From Zygnema cylindricum (Eukaryota > Streptophyta > Zygnematophyceae > Zygnematales > Zygnemataceae), in assembly GCA_037447655.1 (NCBI GenBank), contig JBBHKE010002873.1, forward strand, positions 137,695 to 201,694: a DNA stretch of 64,000 bases. The letters are read 5' to 3'. The notes below the pieces were generated by a model, which saw only the letters and a program-made list of their open reading frames with translations, did no database searches and was not told where the DNA came from. Made by a program: the position numbers and the translations under genes. This document shows positions 10,411 to 21,825 of this stretch, in pieces; the first letter of the stretch is position 1; the number at the start of each line of letters is the position of its first letter.

Positions 10411-11424
10411 TTGCTGAGCGAATTTGATTTTTTGAAAAACAATGGCAAAGAAAATGCTAAATTCGTTTCTCATTTTGTGAAATATAATAGAAAAAACAAA
10501 AAATCGCGAATACCCATTAATTGCTCTTTTGATTTGGCTAATTTTAAAAATAGCCTCCGAAAAGTCCGATTCCATCTCACGTTAACATGGTGAGAAGATG
10601 TTTTTTTTTTTTTTCCTTTCTTTCCTTCTCTTCTTTTGAGCTTCCTGCCATTAGCTGGATGTACCAAAAAAAAAAAATCCCTTTTCCTCAAAACTACGAT
10701 GCAATAGGCTAATTCCGCGTTTTGTCAGGGTTGCTAAAAAAAGGATTATTTTCAAAAGTTATCATCCCTCTTTATAAACCTCTCCACCATTCCTTTTTAT
10801 GTCGGAAAAGCCACCAAAGGCGTTTTTTTAATATCGGAAATCACATAAACTGTTGTCAACAGTCTCATCCATGCCTTCTTACTCCAAAAAAGTCAACGGG
10901 AAATTTCATTTGCTCCAGTATTACGAAGCGTGCGAAGAGCCTTTCGGACAGAGTGAGAATTTCGCTTCAAAACTGGCACTGTACCGTACTGTACGAAACT
11001 CTTTTGCATTAATTGTCCTTTTCTAACCGCATGTAAATTGTATGTGATCGTGACTTATACCTCATTGGCTCATTTTGAAAGATACTTTTGTCGTTTTTGT
11101 GGATTCTCCGTACGCTAAGTGTAGGCTTCGCTCTGATGTCTCGTTCTTTGTGTCATGCGTGCATTTTGGTGTTTTGGTGACGTATATGTACGGATTGCCA
11201 TCGTTACGGTTAGCCTGGGAAAACAGCGCATTCAAAGTTGCGGTTTGTTTTTGAAGAGCGGAATTGAAGACGGTTCTGCACTAAAGCTTCCGTCGCTGGC
11301 GATAGGAAATCTGCCTCGCTGTAGCGTTGATTGAGAAAGATACGTATCTGATTCAAGGAATTCGTATCGCTTCCGTTTTTTCTTGCGGGATAATGGGAGA
11401 ACCTGTACTACGAATATACGTAAG
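10411..11424. other. No recognised feature
   Basis: About 1 kb of AT-rich DNA with homopolymer runs at 10601 and 10664. The short frames (10722-11012, 11232-11429) carry no motif I recognise. Confidence 0.35.
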
Positions 11425-11627
11425 TACACCGTGAATCGTTATTAGCCTTATGTACGATATATCGGCACCCCAAAATTTTGACATTGATACCTTAAATATA
11501 ATAAATTACACTATTTAAGGACGTGGAACATAAGCTGCCACGTCTCCTGGCATTAAATTAGAATGAATGACGCTAATTTTTTCTTTACACTAATAATTTC
11601 TATTCGCTAATAACGATTCAAGGTGTA
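11425..11627. mobile_element. Tc1/mariner-like MITE, short form
   Basis: TACACCGTGAATCGTTATTA on the left and TAATAACGATTCAAGGTGTA on the right, 203 bp. It shares ACGTGGA.CATAA.CTGCCACGTCTC with the MITE at 7913-8133. Non-coding. Confidence 0.7.
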
Positions 11628-11710
11628 GTTGCTTTGGATCTAGTTAGAGGTCGAAACCTATTTCAACGTGCTAACTGGTGGGAAAGCGTAACAAAACGAG
11701 CAGTAATAAG

Positions 11711-12173
11711 TAGTGTTGTGTATCGGTAGCCATTTGCCGATAATCGATATGTACCTTTTTTTGGCTTGCCGATAATCGATATATTACCACGATATATCCA
11801 CACCGATGTTATCGCCAATAAAAAACGGATAATAACATTATCGGATAATAACCGATAATATCGGTTCTCTATCGCGATAACACCGGTATCCATAGCTATC
11901 GGGGATAATTGTACAGTTCGTACCATACAGTTGTATGGTTTATTCCGCCGTACTGAGCCGTCGTTATTACGTTGCATAGAGTACGGAACACATTGTTACA
12001 CATGGCATGCCACGAAAGTACTACTATATAGCGTATTATATTTTTTCCACTCATCGTCGATAAGGCATTTGTAAGTCTCAGAGCAATATATCGGGAACCC
12101 TTGAACGTTCGGTAGCTGATAACTATCGGTTTCGGTGTTATCACGATAAGTTTCTTGCCGATACACAACTCTA
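11711..12173. mobile_element. hAT-like MITE, copy a
   Basis: Left end TAGTGTTGTGTATCGG, right end CCGATACACAACTCTA (one mismatch to the inverse). Flanking 8-mers GTAATAAG and GTAATGTA agree at 5 of 8. The interior is rich in TATCG/CGATA words. No transposase. Confidence 0.65.
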
Positions 12174-12298
12174 GTAATGTATCCACCCACCAATCTCAGA
12201 CCCAACATACATTTTTTAAGGTAGGAAACTAAAATACTTATGAAAAAATTCAAGAACGTGAATATTTTGTCAGTTTTCCAATTTGCGTGGAAATTTTA

Positions 12299-12742
12299 TA
12301 GTGTTGTGTATCGCAAGAAGCTTATGGCGATAAAATCGATACCGATATTTTTCGGTTATCGAACGGTGAGGGGTATCGATATAGCGCTCCGAGGCCAACA
12401 AATTCCTTATCGGCGATAAGTATAAAAAATATAGTACGCAATATAATAGTACTTTATAATATATTGAATTGTGTTTTTGACTGCATATAGCGTGGCGCGC
12501 CACGTATGACAATCTGTTGTGTATTCAATATAACGTGATTTTAGTGCGGACAGCAACTATACGAAAAATCGTAAAATTATCGCCGATAGCTATCGGTACC
12601 GGTGTTACCGCGATATAATACTATCCGTTTTTTCATCATAATAACACCGCTACCACTATATCGTGTCAATATATCGATCATCGGTTGGCCAAAAACAAGG
12701 ACATATGGGTTATCAGCATAACCTTACCGACACAAAACACTA
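12299..12742. mobile_element. hAT-like MITE, copy b
   Basis: Left end TAGTGTTGTGTATCGC, right end GACACAAAACACTA. Flanking 8-mers AAATTTTA and AGATTTTC agree at 6 of 8. The interior is TATCG-rich like copy a, only 125 bp away. Non-coding. Confidence 0.62.
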
Positions 12743-14340
12743 AGATTTTCACACGTACATCAACAAACTCCCTGGTAAAATAAAATGGTTTATTGTACCT
12801 TGAGGCATTTTGCCACGATAACACTGAGCGCTCCGTAGCGCCTGTCGTATTAGATAATGGTACCGATGAATAAACCTAGTGATCAAACCATTGGGCAAAT
12901 ACATGGTCACAAAAAGCTTGTTACTAAACCCATGCAAGAATAACCTATAGAAGCTTAGGGACTGTGACAACCGTGGGAATCAAGCGGATATGAATATATG
13001 CTAAATGTGTAACCCAACAAAAACAAGAAAATTGCTCATATGTTTCTTGAGAATCTTTTTTTTTTATCGAATATAAAACTTAGGGCATTTCCTAAAAAAC
13101 CTATTATGGACAAATAAAGAGGCCAACTTAAACCCAGGGCTAAAGACATATTGCTACAAAAAAATACGACAATAACTGTTAAAGTTACGGTGGCTGTTTT
13201 CTTGAGACCTGTGGGTCTTCAACAACCGATGGTTAGCACAGAACCTTAATGGAAGGGCTCTACTACTGAACTGCCTTTCCCTAATCAAATACGAACGAGG
13301 ATAGGCTCGACATATGCCATCTATAAATTAGTTGTATCAAAGATCTATAAATGTATCGAAAAATATTTTAACAATTTATAATGTGAAAAGGTAAAAATAC
13401 ATGTGTCTCATTCAATTAAACGTCCTTTTCTTTCTTAATATCCTTGAAGTTAGACACTTTTTTTGCCAATCTTTAGAAATTGTAACTTAAAATTGCAATT
13501 TGTTTGAAGTTTTTTAGTTTAGCAAAACAATCTTTTGCACATGCTTCGGTCTATTGCCCAAAAACAACAATTAAGTAAAAAAAAAAAATCATTTAGATAT
13601 AATTTGTAAATTTTCATTGGGTAGCCTTTCACGCCACACGCACTTTGCATTAGAAACAACAGAGCTCATTTTTAGTCCCCTCAAACAAACCTAAAGTGGT
13701 ATAATTGCCCATCGGTATCGGAGTTAAAAAGACTTTAATTAGAAAATTGCTTTTCAACACCGATTAAAGGATTGGACTTAAGTCTGCGCGTCACCTTGTG
13801 TTAAATTTTTATTATATATTAATTTACCATTAGCACTAACAAATCCTTAACCGTAAGAACGATACGGTTGGAGCATAGTTCAAAAGTAGGTGACCGTACG
13901 CCCATACAATATGCCTATTGTACGCAAAACATACAATATGCCCTTAAGACCCATATTGTATTGGCCGCAAAATGAAATAAAATAGGGACAAGGTTGAGTT
14001 GCACATCAATCGATAGAGAATTAAGCGACATGTCTAAATTTTGAAAAAAAAATGGACAAAAACAAATATTTATGTGAGTTTTGAGGGACTTTTTATTTAA
14101 ACCGTCAGATTCGGACGATCGGACGGTCACTGATCAAAGTAGGCGATTTTAAAAAGATCACATGAAAAGCCCATAACACAACTTACGAAAGGACAATCTG
14201 TCATATTAGCGTCTTCAATTTTGAGGGCCACACTAAATAAAGCCTCAAATTGACCAACCAGGCAGTATGGGACGATAAAAAAAATAAAATACCACACTTC
14301 CAAAAAAAATACCAAAACCTACGGACCAACCCCGTTGGCG
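12743..14340. other. No recognised feature
   Basis: About 1.6 kb of AT-rich DNA. Short frames (12749-12970, 13915-14130, 14127-14315) have no motif. AACATACAATATGCCC-type words repeat once near 13903-13945. Confidence 0.35.
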
Positions 14341-14640
14341 TTCACACAGTCGAAACGCGGCTGTCAGACGAATGTATGTGAACGGGATTTTTTACGACAT
14401 GGTTTTTTCCCTTTTTAGAACGCACATTCTCATGCGTTAGTGGTTACTAAAACTAATTTATTGTACTTTTTAACTTATAAAAGGTACATTTATGTACGGT
14501 CTGACACTGACCGTACACCACTCTATTCGAGAGACAACGTACTTTCATTTTTTACGGTACTTGGAAAATAGCCCTAATTAGAGTAATGAAAAATATAGAG
14601 TAAACTACGCTATTTGAGAATTTTCCCGGTTTTTTTTTTC
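14341..14640. mobile_element. Tc1/mariner-like MITE fragment
   Basis: It aligns in direct orientation with 8640-8880 of the MITE at 8418-8961. Shared words are GGGATTTTTTACGAC, GCACATTCTCATGC and GGTTACTAAAACTAATTTAT. The palindrome GTACGGTC..GACCGTAC lies at 14494-14517. Neither terminus is preserved. Confidence 0.6.
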
Positions 14641-15399
14641 CCGGTTTTTTTTCCCACGGAATGTCATCCTACGCCGTGTCAGTTCGCTAAAAAATTCCGT
14701 CCGGCGGCGTGCGCTGTACTTTGATCTTACGTCAGATATGGACGTTTGTACAGGAGTGTGCACGACGCACACACATACAGTGCCTACGTTGCGAGAGTTT
14801 TGTGCGCCTACCAAAGGCCTACCATAAAAAAGCCTACTTTTGAACTATGGGTTGGAGTGGTCTACCGTACTAAAAGTACATACACAAACATCCTTCTGTC
14901 ACGTTTCAAATGCTTTCTTAAATAACGTTTTCGCGACAACATAAGACGGCTATACTTTCGACCACCCTAGAAATAAAATAGAGATTCGTTCTGTTTTTTG
15001 GTATGTTTGTTGCGGATACCCAAAGTACAAAACGTTTCCGTACTCCACTTTTGTCCCCGACCAGTCCCATTCCTAGATACTTCCTCTATAAAGAACTGCC
15101 CGTAACTGTGAGAATCTCAGTAACCGTTCAACGGATCAATTTGTCACGTCAACTTTTGCTGTTCGCTCAAAAGACTCGTGGACTGAAGCATTTTTGCCGC
15201 GAATCAATTTGCGGAAGCTCGATCTTCGGAAATCGTAAAATTCGCAGCGTCATCCTCAAGGGGTTATTGACTTATTTCATGTTGGCAACATTTCGTATGA
15301 TCCAAGTGTTTTGGATTGCTTTCGGAACCAAAGACCGAAGAAAAGTAGAAAACTGAATAGAAAGAGGGTTTTCTTCTTCGAGGCATTAAATGCTGCCGC
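14641..15399. other. No recognised feature
   Basis: The open frame 15003-15356 (117 codons, plus strand) has no motif and no visible exon partner. Nothing else recognised. Confidence 0.35.
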
Positions 15400-16550
15400 G
15401 TGTCATCGATGATTCTCATACTGTCCTTTGTAAAGACATCCTTATCGCCAAACGGCGGAGCGCCGCCGCGCTCGCACAAAAAAAAAATTGGGCAACAAAA
15501 ATAGATTCGCGCAAAGTTTGACGCTTTCTCTCCGTCATGTCGAGCTGGCGTGTTTCTTTGATCCAAGAAACATGGAAGGACCCGAAAACAAGAATCCCAA
15601 AACTCATCGGTGGATCGAAGAAGGGCCACCGGACAGTACATTACAGTACAGTATTGTGTGGTACATTACTGTACGGTATTGTACGGTACTGTACTGCAGC
15701 CCTCCAGGCTCCAAGCCGACAGGGAATATTCCCTAAGAATGAAGCTTTGAAGTTTGAACAGCGTCACGCTTGACATTGCAAATTTGCAACTGACAACATA
15801 ATGCTAGCCGAACCCGATGTCCCGGCGACATTGTTGTTGTGACAGGTGACGGCGTGACAGGTGATGACTTGACCGATTGCCTTCAGTAGGTGTTGCTGTC
15901 GCTCTCGTGTACGGATGCTTCCGACTTTCCTCCCGAAGTCACGCCCACAAGATTGGTCTGTCGTACGACTCCAATAGAGTACAGTACTTCAAGTCTAAAA
16001 CCTTGCATTTTTCGCGGTACGGACAACGTGTGGGGCATGCGGGGCAAACCACCGGACGCGTCCACGTCGCCCCACTTTCATTTCGTTTTACGACGCGCCG
16101 TGCCGCGCGGACGTACCGAACTGGCGAGCTTTACTTGTAGCGCGTCGGTTCAGTTTCCGCCTGCCGCAAAATTGTCGTAAGTTTGAGCGCGGGAAGGCCC
16201 GAAAATCGGCTGCCGCCCGACCGTAGCCCGGCAACGCGATTTCCGGATTTCCGGCGAATGCGATATAGACATGCCAAGTGGCGCAATTCTGAATAAAAGC
16301 TTTTGTCTTCATAAAGAGGAAGTATGACCGTCACATGTCTCCTTCGGAACTACGGGATCTGCCGGTCGTGTAGGCCCGCTGCTTGCAAGCAAGCTGGCAT
16401 AGCCGGCAGACTTTTTCCGGAAAGACAACCGTTTTGTTTTCCGTGAAGGTTAGGGGAGTGTAAGGATTTCGGGCCGCTGGCGTACGGTTAACGACAATAA
16501 CTTTCTTGAGGGAATTTTAGGCGGGAACCCCTGTACAACACTAGAAGGAA
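15400..16550. other. GC- and CpG-rich island
   Basis: Base composition differs sharply from the AT-rich surroundings, with CpG-dense runs such as GCGGAGCGCCGCCGCGCTCG (15455), CGACGCGCCGTGCCGCGCGG (16092) and GGAAGGCCCGAAAATCGGC (16191). Overlapping open frames exist on both strands because GC-rich DNA has few stops. None shows a known motif. It could be an unmethylated promoter-like island, an unrecognised exon, or inserted foreign or repeat DNA; the sequence does not decide. Confidence 0.45.
15638..15704. repeat. GTAC/TACTGTA-rich short repeat cluster
   Basis: TACAGTACA, TACTGTACGG, TTGTACGGTA and CTGTACTGCA follow each other within about 70 bp, an irregular cluster of the self-complementary words GTAC and TACNGTA. 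Such words also flank several MITE ends (24545, 26270, 28755, 58492). Confidence 0.5.
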
Positions 16551-16676
16551 TAGCCATTAACGCCAGCGGAATTATCTCTACAATGATCATCATGATTAGA
16601 GTTGAGGATTTATTAGTATTAACACGAAACTATAAAATATAAAACTATTTTAGTGCAAGGAGAGTGTGGTTAACAC

Positions 16677-17192
16677 TACACCATGAATCACTATTAACGT
16701 TAAGAGAAAATTAGTGTAAAAAAAACAACCAGCGTCATTAACTCTAATTTGGGTTCAGGGCTTTTCGCCAAGAAACAACTAACTCCAATTTATGCATAAC
16801 TCTAATTTGGGTACATTTTTCCCATAGTGAAGCCGGTATAGCTTGAGTTCACATAGTCGACGTTTGAGCATGTGAGAACAGGTTAGCGTGATTCCCCCCC
16901 ATCTTTATCACTGGGAATCAAATTTGAGTGCACTTTTCGTGTCGACGCATTCACTTTCGAGTGTCGACACCTTTATCTAACAGTCATAACAAACAATTTT
17001 AATACAGACTGATATATTTTGTACACTACACCAATTAAAAACTGTCCAAGTTATAGTTATTAACGCTAATTTAAAAATACCTACATCGACATAAAAAAAC
17101 AGTTAGAGTCATAAATTCTATATTAGGTTGAAGGGTCAAAATTTTGGGGCGCCAAATTAGCGTTATTAGCGCTATTACCAATTTACGGTGTA
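16677..17192. mobile_element. Tc1/mariner-like MITE, GTGTCGAC subfamily, inverse of 2422-2957
   Basis: Starts TACACCATGAATCACTATTA and ends TTACCAATTTACGGTGTA. The centre (TTTATCACTGGGAATCAAAT, then GTGTCGACGCATTCACTTTC) is the inverse of the centre of the copy at 2422-2957. Non-coding. Confidence 0.68.
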
Positions 17193-17760
17193 GTTTATGA
17201 TTTGCGGCAAGAAAAAAACGCAACCAAATTAGCATTATTAACTCTAACAACGATGGCCATTTTGGTAAAGAAATTACAACATATTTGGAAAACTATTTCT
17301 ACTATGGACATACAAATCATGCACACATAATCCGCGTTTGGAGTAATCGTAGTACCATTTGTAAATTAATGACGTTACTTTATTGGAGTGGACAATACAC
17401 TGTAAATCAGTAATAGTGGTTGGAAAAAATAAGTGTTCATCGCACTTTTTTGGGTTCAATGATCCAAACAATAAAACATTAGTACAAGCCTCGACTTCCA
17501 TTAGGCAACCCAAGAGAATCACAGATATATTTATTATTAGTGAAATTTTACATAATCCTCCGTCAGTGGCCAATAAACGACCACTCACTTGCGTGCCTAG
17601 TTTTTATCACGTAACTTACTATCAAATTTTGAGAATTTATAAAAACTTTTCACACGCAATGCTATACTCGTACCAGCGTAGGTATTTAATGACTCGTATG
17701 AGTGCACTATTATTTAAAACTTGTACGTGCATATTTTATAATGAAACTAAAAAATGGAAA
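17193..17760. other. No recognised feature
   Basis: Opposed open frames (17383-17769 plus, 17274-17588 minus) overlap. Neither has a motif I recognise, and the AT-rich codon content looks non-coding. Confidence 0.35.
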
Positions 17761-17875
17761 GGAAAATAAAAAAACGGAATGGCAAAAAGGCGTGGCAAAC
17801 GTTGAAGGTCAATAATATTTCAAAACGGAATGACGAAAAGGCATGCCAAACTTTGAAGGTTAGTGGATGACAAAT
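17761..17875 (+). repeat. Imperfect tandem repeat, about 55 bp unit
   Basis: Two units of the pattern ACGGAATGRCRAAAAGGCRTG-CAAAC-TTGAAGGT occur back to back (17774-17811, 17825-17863). A single related unit lies at 31099-31140 (GGAATGTCAAAAAGGCGTCG), followed there too by TTAGCGAATGTCA versus TTAGTGGATGACA. This makes a small dispersed family. Confidence 0.5.
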
Positions 17876-18299
17876 GAAACCTGAGAGGATACTTTTGGTG
17901 GAATTGCATCCACCCCAACGGAAGGCACGTGGCCTATACGGAAAATAGGGTCATCATCGACCACATTTCGTGGATATTGTTTTGCTTTTACAAGCGTACC
18001 AATTCCACACGTCCAATTTGTAGTTAGTGGATGGTTTGAGCGATTGCATCGCGAATTTACAAAAGGAAAAAATGTGAAGACCAAGGTTGACACCCATAAG
18101 CTTGGAGATTCCAGAAAAATTATTCAATAAACTTATTTTCTAAAAAAATAATGTTACGAAATAGTAAGAAACATTACAAAATCCAGGAAACAACCTCACT
18201 ATTTTTATAATAGAAGGCCACCCAAGTTAGCATACATGGTTTTACTTTCAATGTATGTTCTCATAGTGTAACCGTTACACCCAGTGTTCATTTTGACTT

Positions 18300-18543
18300 A
18301 TGAGAAGAGGTTCGCTCAATTTCTTAAAATGAACAAAGTATTAGTGAACTTTTCGCGTCGACGCCACTCACTTTCTCATGTCGACATTGTTAATTCACAC
18401 TTTTTGTAACATTGTGCAAAATTATGAGCGTTTAGCGTACGGACTAAGAGATTATGTACATTACACTAGTGAAACTCCTCTTGAATCACCTTAAATGTAA
18501 AAGAACAATAGTGACAATGACTCTAATAACGATTCACGGTGTA
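18300..18543. mobile_element. Tc1/mariner-like MITE fragment, GTGTCGAC subfamily
   Basis: TATTAGTGAACTTTTCGCGTCGACGCCACTCACTTTCTC resembles the centre of the copies at 2422 and 16677. The right end AATAACGATTCACGGTGTA is at 18525-18543. The left end is not visible. The 425 bp before it (17876-18299) hold nothing I recognise. Confidence 0.5.
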
Positions 18544-19603
18544 GTCTCGGGCGTATGTGTTGCCCTGCTATTTCTCCAGTTTCAAACAAAAGATTTTATG
18601 GTGAAACTGATTTCGTCGTTTTCGGGCAATGTCACAATTTTGCAGAATTGGCTTTCCTGTTTTTACCGTGATTGTTTGCATTTTAGTCACCAAAACATAA
18701 CATTTCGTTGGGTGTTGAAGAATCGGCAACAATGCATCCCTTGCCAATTTACAAGTCTCTTTTGAGATTCTACATGTCTTCTCAATCCCTCTGCTTGGAG
18801 AGAGTGACCAGATTGGGTCACCTGATTGTACACGTGCATATTGGCTTCAAAACATTGTGCGCTAAAGCTTGTGCCATCTATTTTTTTTTGGAAGATAAAA
18901 TTTTATGTGATACAAATTCTTGTACAACACACATCAGTTTAACAAAGTCACATAGATAGGACTTCTCAAATCATAGTTCTTATACCGAAAGCGAAGTGCT
19001 ACCTACAATGATGAATAAATATATTTAAATACCTAACAAGTTGTGCAGGGCGACTTCGATAGTGACTGGCGCCTAATTCCCTAAATCGAATACAAATTTC
19101 AACCTTGAACCCTTAACACAACTAAGCCAACTCATATGGAAATGAATTGATTACGAACTTATGACGTAACCCTTGCATATGAACAATAGTAGGAGAAAAT
19201 GGAAAACATTTCATGATATGTTAAACAATGACAAGACGTTTAAACACTCGTTTTGTGAAAAAAACACTACAACACAACACTGTTAAGAGTATTGGGACCG
19301 CCCCACGCGTCAATTCAACGAATCTTGCCATCGAAACACATATGGACGGCTCTTGGGGCTACCAAGATCCAAGCCCCACTGTTGAAAAACATTCGGTTGA
19401 CAAAATCTTCGTAAATCTTGTAAGAAAAACTAGTCGTGAGACGACGAGCTTCGAATCAATTCTCTTGGTAGATTAACAAATTTCACATCCGCCCTAATGC
19501 AACTTGAAATGCGATGTTTTTCAAAGGCTGCACGTAACGATCCCAATTCTTATTAGGAGTTTTAGCAATCAAACAACACCGAGACGGATACATATTTACA
19601 CAT
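18544..19603. other. No recognised feature
   Basis: About 1.06 kb with short frames (18454-18765, 18708-18959, 19228-19476) and no recognised motif or repeat. Confidence 0.35.
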
Positions 19604-20770
19604 TACACCGCGAATCGTAATTAGAGTAAAGAAATAATTAGAGTAAAAAAATGAAAAAAAATAATTAGAGTTATTAACTCTAATTTGTGTAATCAATTTA
19701 AAATAATATTTTTTTACTCTATTTTTCAATGATTATTATTTGGGTTTTTTCGTACTAGTTATCCGCGTTGATATCTTTACTGTAAATTAGGTACAGTTAC
19801 ACAATCTGACAAAACGTACAGTTTCTACGCGGTTTGTGAAAATGCAGTTACATGATAACGTCATGTATTAAATCATTTTTTATACTTTTTTAGGGTATGG
19901 TTACATCAGGAGGTTTCTGTAATAGTACGAAGAAAAAATTTTGTATTACAAAGGCCTCGGTTACATCGCGTAGCGTTTGTAAACAAGTATTTACATACGT
20001 GTTCTGATTTTAGTGGTTCCACGTAAGTTAACAATCAAATCTCTAAAATCGTCGAAGATTTGGAAACCGATCATTTTCGTCTGGAAATCCGTACTTGCAT
20101 ATTATGTACGTGTACTTCGCAAGTGTACCGCGTCAATGAATCTCAGAGATCTCCTTCACTCTGCTGACTTTCAGGAAAAAACCGTATTTCTTTTCGGCAA
20201 AGATTTTACGGTCACCTTGTTCGAATGCACGTGACTTTAGGGACGTGTGAAATTTTTCATTTTTCATCGACGCATGTGTCTATCGTCCAGGTGTAGCGAA
20301 TTGACTGGTTCTGTATTGGTGAACCCACCTCGCGGAGGTGGGTTCACCAATACAGAGGCAGATGGAGCGATTGCTTCTCACATGAAGACCAAAATGTAAT
20401 CGGACGGTCGATATCTTCTCCTGGATGCTTGGAGGATCGTAATCTTATTTTCTGTAATTTTGTTTTAAGAAACTCACGAAAATATAGTACGGCATGGTAC
20501 TGGCAAGTACAAAATTCTGTATTAAACCTCACTTTTTGTCTGATGTAACCATACCCTTAGTTAATAAAATACAATTTTGCATGGTCAGACACTGACAGTG
20601 TGCCACACTATTTAAAACGGCACTATATTAGAGTTGTTAACGCTGATTAAAAATGTACCTTAAATAATGTAAAGAATAATTTAGAAATACGCACCCTATT
20701 TAGGGTGATAGGGTCAAAATTTGGGGCGACGGAATTAGCGCATATAGCGCTAATTACGATTCGCGGTGTA
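19604..20770. mobile_element. Tc1/mariner-like MITE carrying a nested Harbinger-like element
   Basis: Left end TACACCGCGAATCGTAATTA, right end TAATTACGATTCGCGGTGTA, perfect inverses over 20 bp. Element H (19893-20556) is inserted inside. After removing it the MITE is about 500 bp, and it retains the internal palindrome-like GCATGGTCAGACACTGACAG at 20579. Confidence 0.78.
19893..20556 (-). mobile_element. Harbinger-like non-autonomous element H (subfamily 4)
   Basis: Termini GGGTATGGTTACATCA and TGATGTAACCATACCC are perfect inverses, flanked by TTA (19890-19892 and 20557-20559). It holds the longest palindrome of the family, 20311-20355: two 21-bp arms around a 3-nt GCG loop, about 200 bp from the right end. 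A partial copy of its left half is nested at 29666-30020. The open frame 20013-20234 shows no transposase motif. Confidence 0.85.
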
Positions 20771-21825
20771 GTACACTGCACGTGCTACGAGCAGAAAAAA
20801 GTCTGATTGCCCGAAAAAAAACAAACTGAAGGCCGGGCACTCACGCAGCCAATCATAAGGGTCGGAAGACTCGTAAAACTTACAGGAAAAAAAAAGCTGA
20901 TTGTCCGGCAGGAAAACAAATGACTGGCCGCGACTGGCGAAGCCAACCTCAACGTGGAAAACGTCATGGACAGACAGACATACAGTTGTGTTTGTTAGAC
21001 TTAATATTTCGCAGACAGGCAGGCGCCTTATTAGAATTAATGTTTTGCCGATCGCGCTTAGTAATATAAATATCGTAAAAAAATAGGAAAAAGTACGAGG
21101 AATTTGAAAACCTAAGCCGTAACGTACGGAGAATCTACACGAAACGTCAAACCTTTGTTGCAAAAGGACTTAATGAGCCGTGTAAGCTATACCCTTTACA
21201 TGCGGTTACGAAAGGACAAATAAGTGAAGCATATTTCCGTACTGTACGGCACATTGTCAGTCGCGAAGGGAAATTGTCACTCTCCTGCCCGAAAGGCTCT
21301 TTGTACGTTTCCTAGTACTGGAGCAATGGAAAATTTGAAATTCCCTTGATTTTTACCCATCTTTCGATTTAAAAAAACTGTTGTTAGAGGCTTTATCGGC
21401 CCATATACTAGCTAAATATAGGTCTGTAAAGAAAAAATTAATTTTTGAGGACAATTCGAGTTTTAAATTTTCCTGACAATTCTTGAAATTCGCCAATTGC
21501 CTCAGAATTTGAGGTAAGGAGATGATTTTTTTTTTAACATTGGCAGCTGATGATGAGTGGAAAATCAAAAGAAGGGAAGGAAATAAATATGATAAAAATA
21601 ATAAAAAAAGGTTTTTAGGTGGTTGAAGTGACCTAGAACTGGGAATTCCGGCGCAGATTTTATAAGTGAATAAAATCAAAAGTTCAATTGATGGGTATTT
21701 GTAAAAGTTGTCCGACACATTTAAAAAAAAATTACAACGATAAATGAAATCATAATTTTCTTCTTGATTATTTTAGAACTCAAAAATTGCTAAACAACTC
21801 GCAAAAAAGCACTCGAAATCCGGAA
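20771..21825. other. No recognised feature
   Basis: The minus-strand frame 20750-21163 (137 codons) starts with plausible length but is rich in Phe/Ser/Leu, shows no motif and overlaps a MITE end. The frame 21353-21718 is similar. Nothing else recognised. Confidence 0.35.

Noticed and set aside
15003-15773. Overlapping plus-strand frames as a multi-exon gene
   Set aside because: I could not find a consistent reading frame across GT-AG borders or any recognisable domain. Kept only as a GC-rich island.
20750-21163. 137-codon minus-strand frame as a host gene
   Set aside because: No motif, begins next to a MITE terminus, and its composition is like chance AT-rich translation.
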